Assembly (NCBI RefSeq): GCF_019311235.1
Contig: NZ_JAHWDF010000011.1
Location: 1-64,000, forward strand
Reading direction: 5' to 3'
Source of the DNA: Mesonia aestuariivivens
Lineage (GTDB): Bacteria; Bacteroidota; Bacteroidia; Flavobacteriales; Flavobacteriaceae
Length of the DNA: 64,000 nucleotides
The notes beneath the pieces were generated by a model. That model ran no database searches, was not told where the DNA came from, and worked only from the letters and a program-made list of their open reading frames with translations. Shown in pieces: positions 27,950 through 35,773 of this stretch. Numbering within the stretch: the first letter of the stretch is position 1; each line of letters opens with the position of its first letter. The position numbers and the translations under genes were made by a program.

Positions 27950-28546
27950 ATGGACAAAAGTACAACAAACAACCAACAAGTGCAACACCTAATTGCGGGG
28001 TTGCTGCAAGAAGACACCAGAATAGAATTTTTTGGTCGACCAGAAACTATGGAGGTACAATTTATACAAAACGGCAAAACGCACGAGTTTAACCAACTCG
28101 AAAAAAAAGACTTTATGTTGCTTGCCAATGCCTTCAACTCAAACAAAGAAGCTCAAAAGCATATTAATGCTTTACAACATAACCACCAACTACTCTCTTT
28201 TACCAGACGGGTAGAGTTGTACACGTATTTTATGTACGGTGGCCTAGACGATACGCCAGATATTATTAACGGTGAGCTGCAAGAGCCAGAAAATTACCGA
28301 CACACGCTCGATTGCTTTTCACTCAACTTTAAAACGATCAAACTAAACGGAAGCCCCTTAAAGCCAAGAGAATTGAAGATGCTAGACTTATTTGCAGAAG
28401 ATCATAAAGATGAAGTAGTTGCGCAGGAAATGGGAATAGCAATTTCAACCTTTAACCAACATAAAAGGGCATTTTTTAAAAAAGTAAAAGTGCAAAGTAA
28501 ACCTGCATTAATGATGAGCGCTATGCGCGAAAAGGCAATAATCTAA
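27950..28546 (+). CDS. Prophage LuxR-type HTH regulator
   Basis: A 198-residue protein. The first 120 residues are of unknown fold. The C-terminal part (about 130-195) reads LKPRELKMLDLFAEDHKDEVVAQEMGIAISTFNQHKRAFFKKVKV, a LuxR/sigma-4-like helix-turn-helix. It is a candidate activator of middle or late transcription, for example of the repeated phage promoters described here, by inference. It is followed directly (overlapping TAATG) by the 57-residue gene. Confidence 0.75.
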   Translation: MDKSTTNNQQVQHLIAGLLQEDTRIEFFGRPETMEVQFIQNGKTHEFNQLEKKDFMLLANAFNSNKEAQKHINALQHNHQLLSFTRRVELYTYFMYGGLDDTPDIINGELQEPENYRHTLDCFSLNFKTIKLNGSPLKPRELKMLDLFAEDHKDEVVAQEMGIAISTFNQHKRAFFKKVKVQSKPALMMSAMREKAII

Positions 28547-28719
28547 TGAAACTAAAGAAGGACCGCATATTCTATAAAACGGCAATTGCCCGCTTAAAAG
28601 CCAACCTAAAAAGGCTTGAGAAACTTTCTAATGTTACCCCACAACAGAAGGAAGAACTCCGACAAATCTATAAGCGACAGTTAAAGATTTATACCCACGA
28701 AATGCGCGTCCTTTTTTAA
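28546..28719 (+). CDS. Prophage small basic protein
   Basis: A 57-residue, strongly basic helical protein (MKLKKDRIFYKT...). Its ATG overlaps the stop of the LuxR-type gene (TAATG). Function is unknown; a nucleic-acid-binding role would fit its charge. Confidence 0.55.
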   Translation: MKLKKDRIFYKTAIARLKANLKRLEKLSNVTPQQKEELRQIYKRQLKIYTHEMRVLF

Positions 28720-28742
28720 AATACCTAACTATAAAACCTTTG
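28707..28742 (+). promoter_or_regulatory. Possible variant copy of the TGTCC-T5 promoter
   Basis: CGTCCTTTTTT at 28707 with AACCTTTG at 28735-28742, the same 28-nt offset as in the late copies, 38 nt before ATG 28745. It overlaps a coding end and has one mismatch, so it is weaker evidence. Confidence 0.3.
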
Positions 28743-28744
28743 TG

Positions 28745-28969
28745 ATGAAAGATTATCAATTAATAGAATTTTTACTGCGGTGCGATTTTCTGGAAGATGA
28801 ACTTCGAGTAACGGCAGATAAAATTTGTGTAGAAACTTTAGTTGCACCTTCAAACATTGAGTTTTTAAAAGAAATGGAAAAAACGGGTAGAAAATTTAGT
28901 TTGATCGCTAACGAGATCCAATTCGAGCGGCATCAAATTAACCGCCCAAAATTAAAAATAGCACAGTAA
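28745..28969 (+). CDS. Prophage small hypothetical protein
   Basis: A 74-residue protein starting at ATG 28745 (a GTG lies directly before). It is acidic at the N-terminus and basic at the C-terminus, with no recognised domain. Its stop overlaps the next start (TAATG). Confidence 0.55.
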   Translation: MKDYQLIEFLLRCDFLEDELRVTADKICVETLVAPSNIEFLKEMEKTGRKFSLIANEIQFERHQINRPKLKIAQ

Positions 28970-29172
28970 TGAGTCAACTCACTGCAAATAGCGTGATGCC
29001 GATTGTTTCTTCTTTACCTAAGAAGGAGCAAGAAGTGCTATTGCAGCGATTACAAGAACTAGTACAACCAAAACCAAAGAAGAAAAAGAAAACGATCTAC
29101 GATGATATGCCTGCCATTTGGCACCCCGATAACCAGGAACAACTCATCGCAGAATTGATGCACGGAAAATAA
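28969..29172 (+). CDS. Prophage small hypothetical protein
   Basis: A 67-residue protein with a helical N-terminus (LPKKEQEVLLQRLQELV), a poly-lysine patch and a DDMPAIWHPDNQEQLIAEL tail. Small coiled proteins of this style occur in flavobacterial phage early operons. Function is unknown. Confidence 0.55.
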   Translation: MSQLTANSVMPIVSSLPKKEQEVLLQRLQELVQPKPKKKKKTIYDDMPAIWHPDNQEQLIAELMHGK

Positions 29173-29312
29173 AATATACACTTGCCGGATTATTGTGAGA
29201 ATAGGGAACCGCACCGGCTATAGTTCTTCCCTCCAAAACCTTTGAGGTTATTGAGGCAAACCAATTGTCTAACAAAGGCTAAAATCGGGACAGCTCGGAA
29301 AGACGAGTAAAA
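29173..29312 (+). other. Structured non-coding leader before the tRNA-like gene
   Basis: No supported ORF. Short inverted repeats include GCCGG/CCGGC, AACC-TTTGA-GGTT and CTCG-GAAAGA-CGAG. It could be a precursor leader or part of a longer RNA with the following tRNA-like gene. Confidence 0.35.
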
Positions 29313-29437
29313 GGAAAAGTGGTGAAATCGGTTAGACGCACCCAATCTTGAGGGATTCAGAAGAGGCGAAGAGATTAAGCCGTTTTTTGACAAGGTCCTT
29401 AGACTTCTGAATGCAGGTTCGAGTCCTGCCTTTTCCA
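29313..29437 (+). tRNA. tRNA-Leu-like gene with greatly enlarged variable arm
   Basis: A perfect 7-bp acceptor pairs GGAAAAG (29313) with CTTTTCC (29430), plus discriminator A. The D arm TGGTGAAATCGGTTAGACGC matches tRNA-Leu form. The T arm GCAGG-TTCGAGT-CCTGC is canonical. The middle is abnormal: the anticodon region holds TTGAG (GAG-like) but cannot form a 5-bp stem with a 7-nt loop, only CCC/GGG or AATC/GATT. After it ATTCAGAAG pairs perfectly with CTTCTGAAT across a 40-nt insert. Total length is 125 nt against about 85 normally. It may be a decayed or specialised tRNA. Confidence 0.7.
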
Positions 29438-29459
29438 CACCCATTGGCAAAACGCCGAT

Positions 29460-29498
29460 AATCGGGCGAATCGAGTACAAATAACTCCCCGCCCGATT
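29460..29498. other. Hairpin downstream of the tRNA-like gene
   Basis: AATCGGGCG / CGCCCGATT, nine perfect pairs, 21-nt loop, with no T-run. It may be a processing signal or a factor-dependent terminator. A small CCGC-ATTT-GCGG hairpin follows at about 29518-29529. Confidence 0.5.
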
Positions 29499-29562
29499 AA
29501 CCATATTAAAAATTTACTCCGCATTTGCGGGTAAGGGATTTTATAACCTAAAATGAAGAGTT

Positions 29563-29742
29563 ATGAAGGTAAAAGAGTTGAAAAAGTTTTTTGAAAAAGT
29601 AGATGAAAACTTAGATGTTTTCATTCCGGACGGATCTGGAAGCTTTGAAATTGTTTATGCTGAAAATGCATTTGTTGAAGAAAGGCTCATCATTGAAATA
29701 GACGAGACTGAAAATTCTAGAAACGTATTAATAATTCATTGA
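29563..29742 (+). CDS. Prophage small hypothetical protein
   Basis: A 59-residue acidic protein (MKVKELKKFFEKVDENLDVFIPDG...). The pattern MKVKEL-x-L-D/E-...-V-x(2)-G is shared by many small phage proteins of unknown function. It lies directly before the replication gene (stop 29742, next start 29744). Confidence 0.6.
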   Translation: MKVKELKKFFEKVDENLDVFIPDGSGSFEIVYAENAFVEERLIIEIDETENSRNVLIIH

Positions 29743-29743
29743 T

Positions 29744-31405
29744 ATGAGCACGCCTAGATCCCTTGGAAGTATTACCAACAGTATTTTGCAGCTTAACGGT
29801 TTGCAAAATCAACCCGCGACCACTTCAGAAGAAAAACAGAGTGAAAGCCAACAGTTTATCTTCCCTATTCTTACCAATCAAGATTTTAAGGAAACTCTCG
29901 CTAATTACAACCAACATATTAAAAAATACAATATGCAGGTTTGGATCGAGAATGCCGAAGTAAGAAAATTCAACAAAGAAGTGATCAGGAACCGCAGAAA
30001 TGCAACGATCACCGCAGAGCAAAAAGTACAAGAACTACTCTGGAAAGAACAGCACAAACACCTCGCTCCTGAAGCTTTTAATGAAGCGGTCGAGAAATAC
30101 AATCACAAACACGGCCCGCAACTTCGCAAGCGTAATTTACGCCAGGAAGTAAAACCAGATACTGAAAAATACTTCCTCGCATTTCTCCATCAATACAATA
30201 TGCAGCTTTTTAAGCGCAAGCAAGTGCGCAAAAAGCTTGGCGTTGAAGTTTTGGGCGATTTACCTAAAATGGATCTATACCCAAACAAGATCGTCGAAGC
30301 CGAACGCAACGGATGCCGAAACTTACCGGTCACTGTCGAGACCATACGCCACCATAGAGAGCGTTTAGAAGAATGTGGCGCACTAGGAGGTTATCAATTT
30401 CGCGGAGCCAACAGAGCCATTAAAATAGCCTTTAACAGCGATATTTTAGTGATTACCGACAATGGAAGCTCGAAAAATCGTACTACTGAAAATCAAGCAG
30501 TTACCCCAGAGAGAACCAACAAAGTTCAACATAACAATGTATCTAGTAGAAAGAATTCTTTAGATAAGTATAAGATAAGAGATAAAGGAGATGTCGCTAA
30601 CGCGCCATCAAATAATATTGATACTAAAGAATCTACAAAAAAACCCATCGGCAAGGAGCCGAAAAAAATTAAGACCGCCGAAAAAAAATCGGGCAATGCA
30701 TCGAAAAAATACGAGCTCAGCGAGGTTCTAGCGTGCAATCTAGAAGAAAAAGCCACACTGGGCCGCGAACTTTCTGCCGGTAAATTCGACAATTACAATT
30801 CACTTTCAGAAAAAATCGCCCAGCAAGAAGCTTATTACGGAGCCTTGCATCCAGATGATTTTAAAGAAGTTGCGATACAAGATATTTTTAAATTCTCGGC
30901 GAGCATCTTTTCAGATCTCGATTGCCACCCTGGTACTTGGGTGAATGCTTATAAGCTTTGGATGAACGATAAATTTATAAACTTCAATGGGCAAAGACTC
31001 AACAAACCTAATATTTACGAGCGTTGGATGAAGTGCATTCAGGTACTAAAAGAGGTTAAAATTTGGAAGAAAAACCACCCAGAATGGCAACCGCACTACC
31101 CTAGCATCTATTTTGATCCTGCCCGAAGCTTTAAAGAAAATAACAGTTTTGAGTACGCTTACCGCTTCTTTAGACTCGATGATGAAAAGGTCGAAAAGTT
31201 CTCCAGACGTAAAATTTGGGCAGAAAAAAGCCTGAGAGCAAAAACCGATGTAAAGAAAGCTCAAGACAAAATTAAAGATTACCTCATTGGCCGCATCAGC
31301 TTAGATCAGGTGTACGAATATGTGAATTTTAACTGCAATAAGCAGGTGCAAGACAACCTTAACGAACTGATTAAAAAGGAATTTGAAAAAATTCAAAATG
31401 TTTAA
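29744..31405 (+). CDS. Probable prophage replication protein
   Basis: A 553-residue basic protein. The N-terminal third is helical and Lys/Arg-rich. Residues about 180-235 (TVETIRHHRERLEECGALGGYQFRGANRAIKIAFN) look like a winged-helix domain of replication initiators. A long polar linker follows (about 240-340). The C-terminal domain (about 340-553) contains W-x(3)-Y-K-L-W, HPGTWVNAYKLWMND and a helical tail. No helicase or polymerase motif is visible. A role in replication initiation is inferred from length, winged helix and early position. Confidence 0.55.
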   Translation: MSTPRSLGSITNSILQLNGLQNQPATTSEEKQSESQQFIFPILTNQDFKETLANYNQHIKKYNMQVWIENAEVRKFNKEVIRNRRNATITAEQKVQELLWKEQHKHLAPEAFNEAVEKYNHKHGPQLRKRNLRQEVKPDTEKYFLAFLHQYNMQLFKRKQVRKKLGVEVLGDLPKMDLYPNKIVEAERNGCRNLPVTVETIRHHRERLEECGALGGYQFRGANRAIKIAFNSDILVITDNGSSKNRTTENQAVTPERTNKVQHNNVSSRKNSLDKYKIRDKGDVANAPSNNIDTKESTKKPIGKEPKKIKTAEKKSGNASKKYELSEVLACNLEEKATLGRELSAGKFDNYNSLSEKIAQQEAYYGALHPDDFKEVAIQDIFKFSASIFSDLDCHPGTWVNAYKLWMNDKFINFNGQRLNKPNIYERWMKCIQVLKEVKIWKKNHPEWQPHYPSIYFDPARSFKENNSFEYAYRFFRLDDEKVEKFSRRKIWAEKSLRAKTDVKKAQDKIKDYLIGRISLDQVYEYVNFNCNKQVQDNLNELIKKEFEKIQNV

Positions 31406-31410
31406 AAATT

Positions 31411-31424
31411 ATTAACGCTTAATT
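31411..31424 (+). repeat. TTAACGCTTAAT motif, copy 2
   Basis: ATTAACGCTTAATT abuts the ATG at 31425 with no gap. Confidence 0.6.
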
Positions 31425-31739
31425 ATGGAAACTATGAATCTCTTAAAATTTAAAGATTGGAAAAAGAAAGCCGAAAATTTATTTGGTGAAAACATTGAAG
31501 ACTGGAAATTTCAATGCCCAAGTTGCAAAGGTGTACAAACCTTAAAAGACTTCAAAGAAGCTAAAATAAAAGATCCTGAAACAAAATTTTACTTCTCTTG
31601 CATTGGAAGATGGGTTGAGAATAAAGGATGCAAATGGACACTTGGCGGGTTACTTCAAATCCATAAAACTGAAGTCATTAATAAAGATGGAGAAAGCATT
31701 CCTGTATTTGAATTTGATAATTCAACAGTTGAAAAGTAA
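31425..31739 (+). CDS. Prophage zinc-binding protein (VVA0879-like)
   Basis: A 104-residue protein with a CPSC pair (about 31-34), then FSCIGRW and GCKWTLGGLL, giving four cysteines for a zinc site. The pattern CPxC...C-I-G-R...C-W-GL resembles small phage proteins annotated as VVA0879 family; this assignment is from memory of the pattern. The stop overlaps the next ATG by 1 nt. Confidence 0.6.
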   Translation: METMNLLKFKDWKKKAENLFGENIEDWKFQCPSCKGVQTLKDFKEAKIKDPETKFYFSCIGRWVENKGCKWTLGGLLQIHKTEVINKDGESIPVFEFDNSTVEK

Positions 31740-31933
31740 TGGAAACACTATTAAAACTTATTCAAGAAAACGCCCGAAAGACTGGAAATTTAAGCGGCAT
31801 TAGCTTGGTAAAACTAGCCAAACAAACTGGCTATTCTTCAAAAGAAACCATTCATAAAGTAAAAGAACTTGTAGAGAATGGCACAGTACAGATTCGAGAA
31901 GGGATTAATAATCATTTAATTTTTGTCGCATGA
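31739..31933 (+). CDS. Prophage small winged-helix-like protein
   Basis: A 64-residue protein with an HTH-like segment (ISLVKLAKQTGYSSKETIHKVKELVENGTVQIREG), the winged-helix pattern of small DNA-binding proteins. It overlaps neighbours on both sides by 1-4 nt, so it belongs to a coupled operon. Confidence 0.6.
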   Translation: METLLKLIQENARKTGNLSGISLVKLAKQTGYSSKETIHKVKELVENGTVQIREGINNHLIFVA

Positions 31934-32238
31934 GAACTGCTAAAAACTGCACCTGCGGAAGAAGTAAAAAAGTGTACTGCCCTAACTGCAGCAGAATAAG
32001 AATGATTATTTGCCTTAAAAACGGTCACGACAACTTAAAACTTACTGCAGCTAATGGCAATAAATACAACCCGGTTTGGTACAACTTTCTAAAAGACAAT
32101 CGTAAAGATATGGGGACCATTTGCAAGAAAATGGAAGAAAAAGTAAGGCTGCATCCTGAATATGGCCAAGCGGCAAACGTGCTGCTGTTTTACTTAACCG
32201 GTAACCGATCTAACTATATACACAAAGTACAATTATGA
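31930..32238 (+). CDS. Prophage cysteine-rich protein
   Basis: A 102-residue protein with C-T-C-G near residue 9 and CPNC near 19-22, a likely zinc ribbon at the N-terminus, followed by a helical basic part. It overlaps the previous and next genes by 4 nt each. Function is unknown. Confidence 0.6.
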   Translation: MRTAKNCTCGRSKKVYCPNCSRIRMIICLKNGHDNLKLTAANGNKYNPVWYNFLKDNRKDMGTICKKMEEKVRLHPEYGQAANVLLFYLTGNRSNYIHKVQL

Positions 32239-32633
32239 TAAAACTTGAAAAAATATCGCTCACCGAGTTAACCACAGATAAGATATTGTTGCTTAACCAG
32301 GCTATTGAAAAGTACATCACAATTCTAAGCGAAATTACCGATCGCGATAACTTAAGTCAGCAACACATACATCTCAATTTGGCGAATTTGCAACACTTTG
32401 AGTTGACAAAAAAGCTGATGCGAAGAGATCAGCCGGTTCACAGCACGATCAAATTTGAAATTTCGAGTGCTTTTGTGGTTTACGATGCTTTGCAGAATTA
32501 CACCAACTATGTAAGTAATTCACTCGATAGCTCTAGAATAGGCCAGATGATTATGGAGCTATTCTCTAAACTCCCCAACACTTCAGACAAAGAAGAGCTG
32601 AGCATTAATTCAAAACTAAATTTTAACGCTTAA
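32235..32633 (+). CDS. Prophage hypothetical protein
   Basis: A 132-residue, mostly helical protein with no recognised motif. Its last codons and stop form part of the TTAACGCTTAAT motif (copy 3), so this DNA has both coding and possible signal roles. Confidence 0.55.
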   Translation: MIKLEKISLTELTTDKILLLNQAIEKYITILSEITDRDNLSQQHIHLNLANLQHFELTKKLMRRDQPVHSTIKFEISSAFVVYDALQNYTNYVSNSLDSSRIGQMIMELFSKLPNTSDKEELSINSKLNFNA

Positions 32634-32634
32634 T
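32623..32634 (+). repeat. TTAACGCTTAAT motif, copy 3
   Basis: TTAACGCTTAAT overlaps the stop codon of the preceding gene and lies 10 nt before the ATG at 32645. Confidence 0.6.
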
Positions 32635-32644
32635 ATTTATAACT

Positions 32645-33676
32645 ATGAACATCAATTTGTACAATGCCCAATTAGAAAACCTTTACATTCACAAGGTAGG
32701 CAACCGCGCTCGCAACGAGCAATTGTTTTTAAGCCAAGAACCTTACGAGCTTAACGACGAGATTAGACCACTACTTAAAGAATTCTTCTTAAAACCATTC
32801 CGCGAAAAAGACTTACAGTTTTATAAGTTTTCAGAAGATTCAATTTTGCAAGAAATTTTATCGAAAAAGGATGATTTACCATCTTTTGGCGATATAGAAA
32901 AATCTATCGCAACGCATTTATATTCCTGCGGAAAGCATCCGCACATAAAAACCGGTGAGCTTTACGTATGTGGTCTTGAGAATATTTTGATTGAGAATGA
33001 AAAAATTTATGCTCTTGGTATTTTTAAAAGTGAAGTAAAGCAAGAATTTATACAGTTTGAGCAAACCGAAACTCGTCTGGATGCCATTTTAAAAGAAGGC
33101 GTTAACCTGAATAAATTAGACAAAGGTGCCATTATTACTATTGAAGATGAGCCTCGTGTTTTATTTATCGACTCTAACCGTTACGACACCAAATATTGGA
33201 TTGAAGATTTTCTAGGAGTAGAAGAAATGGAAGACAGCGATTTTCACACCAAAAAGTACTTGAAGTTTTGTGAGAATTTTGCCAAAGACGTCGTGCGCCC
33301 GGCAGAAGATAAGCAACAAGAAGTACTATTTATGAACCGCGCCGTGAATCATTTTGCATCGCACGATGAGTTTCAGGAAGATTCATTTTTAAATGCAGTA
33401 CTCGAAAACCCCGAGTTGATCCCGGAGTTTAACAACTACAAAATTGAAAAAGGCGAAAAATACAAAATCGAAGATCTTACGGAGTTCCCCATTTCTAACA
33501 CCGCCGTTACCACGATTAGAAAAAAGCTGAAAAGCGTGATCAATCTAGACACCAATATTCAGATCAAGCTCGACTTCATTAACCCCGAAAGCGCAGAAAA
33601 GTTTATCGAGAAAGGTTGGGACGATGAGCGCCAGATGTATTACTACTTGGTTTATTTTAATAAGGAAGAAAAATAA
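32645..33676 (+). CDS. Nucleoid-associated protein NdpA/YejK-like
   Basis: A 343-residue protein with features of the 37-kDa nucleoid-associated family. These are an N-terminal L-x-N-L-x-I-H-K-V opening, a middle ALGIFKSE segment, L-NKLDKGAIITI, and Y-WIEDFLGVE near 190, with length close to the family's 335. Host NdpA binds DNA. A phage copy could organise phage DNA or act against host chromatin or defence. The identification rests on motif pattern only. Confidence 0.65.
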   Translation: MNINLYNAQLENLYIHKVGNRARNEQLFLSQEPYELNDEIRPLLKEFFLKPFREKDLQFYKFSEDSILQEILSKKDDLPSFGDIEKSIATHLYSCGKHPHIKTGELYVCGLENILIENEKIYALGIFKSEVKQEFIQFEQTETRLDAILKEGVNLNKLDKGAIITIEDEPRVLFIDSNRYDTKYWIEDFLGVEEMEDSDFHTKKYLKFCENFAKDVVRPAEDKQQEVLFMNRAVNHFASHDEFQEDSFLNAVLENPELIPEFNNYKIEKGEKYKIEDLTEFPISNTAVTTIRKKLKSVINLDTNIQIKLDFINPESAEKFIEKGWDDERQMYYYLVYFNKEEK

Positions 33677-33678
33677 TA

Positions 33679-33819
33679 ATGATTTTAAAACTCAAACAAC
33701 TTTTCTGCAGCCATAAGCAAACCGTTTTAGTTGTGATTGGCGGCTCGGTGAACGTTGAAGTCCTCGCAAATAAATGCCAAAGCTGCGGAAAGTTGTTACA
33801 TAAAAGACTGGAACTATGA
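33679..33819 (+). CDS. Prophage small zinc-finger protein
   Basis: A 46-residue protein with FCSHKQ and NKCQSCGK: a C-x-H plus C-x2-C zinc site. It starts 2 nt after the NdpA-like gene, and its stop overlaps the next ATG (ATGA). Confidence 0.6.
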   Translation: MILKLKQLFCSHKQTVLVVIGGSVNVEVLANKCQSCGKLLHKRLEL

Positions 33820-34145
33820 GTATCACTAAAATTACCGTTAAAACAAACTCTTGGGATTCTGAAATACAAGAATTTATTCCCACTGAAAAAGAATACACTA
33901 CAGAAGATCAACCATTTTTAGAAGATTTAGTGCTTGAGCATTTAAACGATCAGAGCATTAAAGATTACGCACTCGAAAATTGTGATGTTGTAGAAGAGCA
34001 ATCTAAAAAAGAAAAAGACACAACCATTTTTAAAACCCATTTGCTAATTGAAGAATTAAAATTAAGAGGTTTTGAAGTTTTAAAATGTGAAACTTTAGCC
34101 GACACCGATCGTTTTGAGAAACTTAAAGAAAAATTAGAGCTATGA
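33816..34145 (+). CDS. Prophage hypothetical protein
   Basis: A 109-residue acidic protein with 4-nt overlaps on both sides. The N-terminal half looks beta-stranded (ITKITVKTNSWDSEIQEFI) and the C-terminal half helical (LRGFEVLKCETLADTDRFEKL). No known family is recognised. Confidence 0.6.
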   Translation: MSITKITVKTNSWDSEIQEFIPTEKEYTTEDQPFLEDLVLEHLNDQSIKDYALENCDVVEEQSKKEKDTTIFKTHLLIEELKLRGFEVLKCETLADTDRFEKLKEKLEL

Positions 34146-35011
34146 GCGGTAACAACACAAATCTAATCGCATTTAATTATTTTGGCGGGAAGTTTAGTTG
34201 GCTTCATAATTTATACCAATACTTTCCAAACCAATACGATCATTTAGTAGACCTCTTTGCAGGAAGCTATGTGGTTTCTTTAAATGCACCGGGAAACATT
34301 ATTCGAACTGCTAACGATATTAATGATGATGTAACCAACTTCTTTGAAGTTTTAAGAGATTACCCAGAAGTATTGGTTTCAAAATTAAAACTTACTCCGG
34401 TATCTGTTTCAGAATACAATAATTCTTGGGAAGATACAGACTGCAAAATTGAAAATGCCCGTCGATTTTATGTGCGTGTACGCCAATCATTTTTTGGTTT
34501 AGGAGCTCAGCGAAAAAATAAAGGTTGGCATATGGCAGTAAGTGGTGTAAATGCGACTGGTGGCGAAACGGTAAGCCGTTGGAATAATTCTTTAGACAAG
34601 TTAATTGAAGTCGCTTATCAATTACGATCAAAATTTCAGATTACTAATTACGATGCAGTAGAATTGATCGATAAAACCAATAAACCAAAAACCTTCTTCT
34701 ATGTAGATTATCCCTACGATTGCGAAACCAGAAATTCTAAAAACGATTACAAGTTTGAATTTTCTGATGAAAAGAAAATTGAGTTATCAGAAAAGCTTCA
34801 TAAAATTGATGGTTTAGCAATGGTTTCTGGATATCCGGGAGGAATCACCGAAGAACTCTACAAAGATTGGCGACAAATAAGATTTCCTAAAAAAGCCAAT
34901 CACATAAAAGCTACGCTACGTAAGAAAAACAAAAAGGTAGAAGTACAGGAATGTATTTGGATTAACTACGATATTTCAATCACGAGAATGTCTCAACCAG
35001 AATTATTTTAA
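34142..35011 (+). CDS. Dam-type (D12 class) DNA adenine N6-methyltransferase
   Basis: A 289-residue protein of normal length for D12 methylases. It has FGGK at 14-17 and VDLFAGS at 36-42 (SAM-binding motif I region), FRxR-like RFYVRVRQSFFG, and the catalytic motif at 189-192. The motif reads D-Y-P-Y here instead of the canonical D-P-P-Y, directly before DCETRN. Such phage enzymes methylate phage DNA against restriction. The Tyr for Pro change may alter activity. It overlaps the upstream gene by 4 nt. Confidence 0.85.
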   Translation: MSGNNTNLIAFNYFGGKFSWLHNLYQYFPNQYDHLVDLFAGSYVVSLNAPGNIIRTANDINDDVTNFFEVLRDYPEVLVSKLKLTPVSVSEYNNSWEDTDCKIENARRFYVRVRQSFFGLGAQRKNKGWHMAVSGVNATGGETVSRWNNSLDKLIEVAYQLRSKFQITNYDAVELIDKTNKPKTFFYVDYPYDCETRNSKNDYKFEFSDEKKIELSEKLHKIDGLAMVSGYPGGITEELYKDWRQIRFPKKANHIKATLRKKNKKVEVQECIWINYDISITRMSQPELF

Positions 35012-35013
35012 CT

Positions 35014-35331
35014 ATGGAAGAAACATTTAGAATAGGTTGGATCATCTTTTGGGCTGGTGTTGTTGGTTATGTGCTTGGCTTGGTTCACATCTCATTTTCA
35101 GGTATAAATGGGATACCAAAATATAAGTCACCACCACCACCTCCAAAACCAATAAAAACCAACAATTTACCCAACGTCAAAAACTCTTACATAGAAAATG
35201 GTTGGCTATGTTTTGAGTTAATCAATGGGGATCGTATTCGGTTAAACTTTAATGATCTCGAAGCTTTAAACAAAGTGATTAAGCGTTGCGATCATAAATT
35301 TGAACAAATACATCATCAAGATGAGAGTTAA
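35014..35331 (+). CDS. Prophage small membrane protein
   Basis: A 105-residue protein with one membrane helix (about 7-28, IGWIIFWAGVVGYVLGLVHI), a proline-rich linker (SPPPPPKP) and a soluble C-terminal domain. It is followed, with an 11-nt overlap, by the next gene. Function is unknown. Confidence 0.55.
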   Translation: MEETFRIGWIIFWAGVVGYVLGLVHISFSGINGIPKYKSPPPPPKPIKTNNLPNVKNSYIENGWLCFELINGDRIRLNFNDLEALNKVIKRCDHKFEQIHHQDES

Positions 35332-35551
35332 GAAACATTTAAGCACAAGTATTGAAGGTCTTTTGAGAAATATGAAAGGCAAAAAGATAAATTTTATTGA
35401 AGGTGAAGACGGTAAAATGATGACCGACTTAGAAGCTAGACAAGAAATTGCAAGATTGCAAGCAAAAGGCCACAAGTTAATACCCTCTTCTGTCGATTGC
35501 GAAGGATTTGATCCTTTTGGCGGAGGTTGTCCCGGACACCCAATTGAGTAA
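35321..35551 (+). CDS. Prophage hypothetical protein
   Basis: A 76-residue protein starting at ATG 35321 (MRVKKHL). The in-frame 35300 start would lie inside the previous gene. The C-terminus DCEGFDPFGGGCPGH has two cysteines. It is the last gene before the palindrome array; its stop is 6 nt upstream of the first 33-nt repeat. Confidence 0.55.
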   Translation: MRVKKHLSTSIEGLLRNMKGKKINFIEGEDGKMMTDLEARQEIARLQAKGHKLIPSSVDCEGFDPFGGGCPGHPIE

Positions 35552-35557
35552 TTTAAA

Positions 35558-35590
35558 TTAGCGTTGGATTTTTTATAATTACACGCTAAC
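35558..35590 (+). repeat. 33-nt direct repeat, copy A
   Basis: Starts TTAGCGTTGG and ends ACACGCTAAC (TTAGCGT/ACGCTAA can pair). It is repeated with one mismatch at 36032-36064; both copies sit just after a stop codon. Confidence 0.8.
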
Positions 35591-35710
35591 CGATTTGTAT
35601 AACCGTCAGTTACATAGCTAAAGCCTTTAAATAAAGGAAATGAACAGCAAAAATAAACGCTTAGTTACATTGTAGTTACATAGTAATTGCGGTTATGCGT
35701 TGTTAGGTGT
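35581..35710 (+). repeat. attC-like imperfect palindrome 1
   Basis: The left arm ACACGCTAAC-N8-ATAACCG pairs with the right arm CGGTTATGCGTTGTTAGGTGT. The outer and inner boxes are complementary with a spacer asymmetry; the right end holds GTTAGGT, which fits the integron core site GTTRRRY. About 84 nt lie between the arms, including three AGTTACAT repeats. Length and layout resemble integron attC sites. Confidence 0.55.
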
Positions 35711-35773
35711 AGTTATGAAAAAAATAGAGTAGGCATAGCCGGAACGGCAGCCAAACACAAAAGAAAAATTTGA

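Noticed and set aside
29313-29437. tmRNA
   Set aside because: It has a canonical D arm and no tag-peptide frame or pseudoknot series; the length is far too short.
29190-29504. Minus-strand ORF of 104 residues containing GVEKAGLEPAF
   Set aside because: It lies antisense to the tRNA-like gene. KAGLEPAF-type peptides are a common artefact of reading tRNA genes in reverse.
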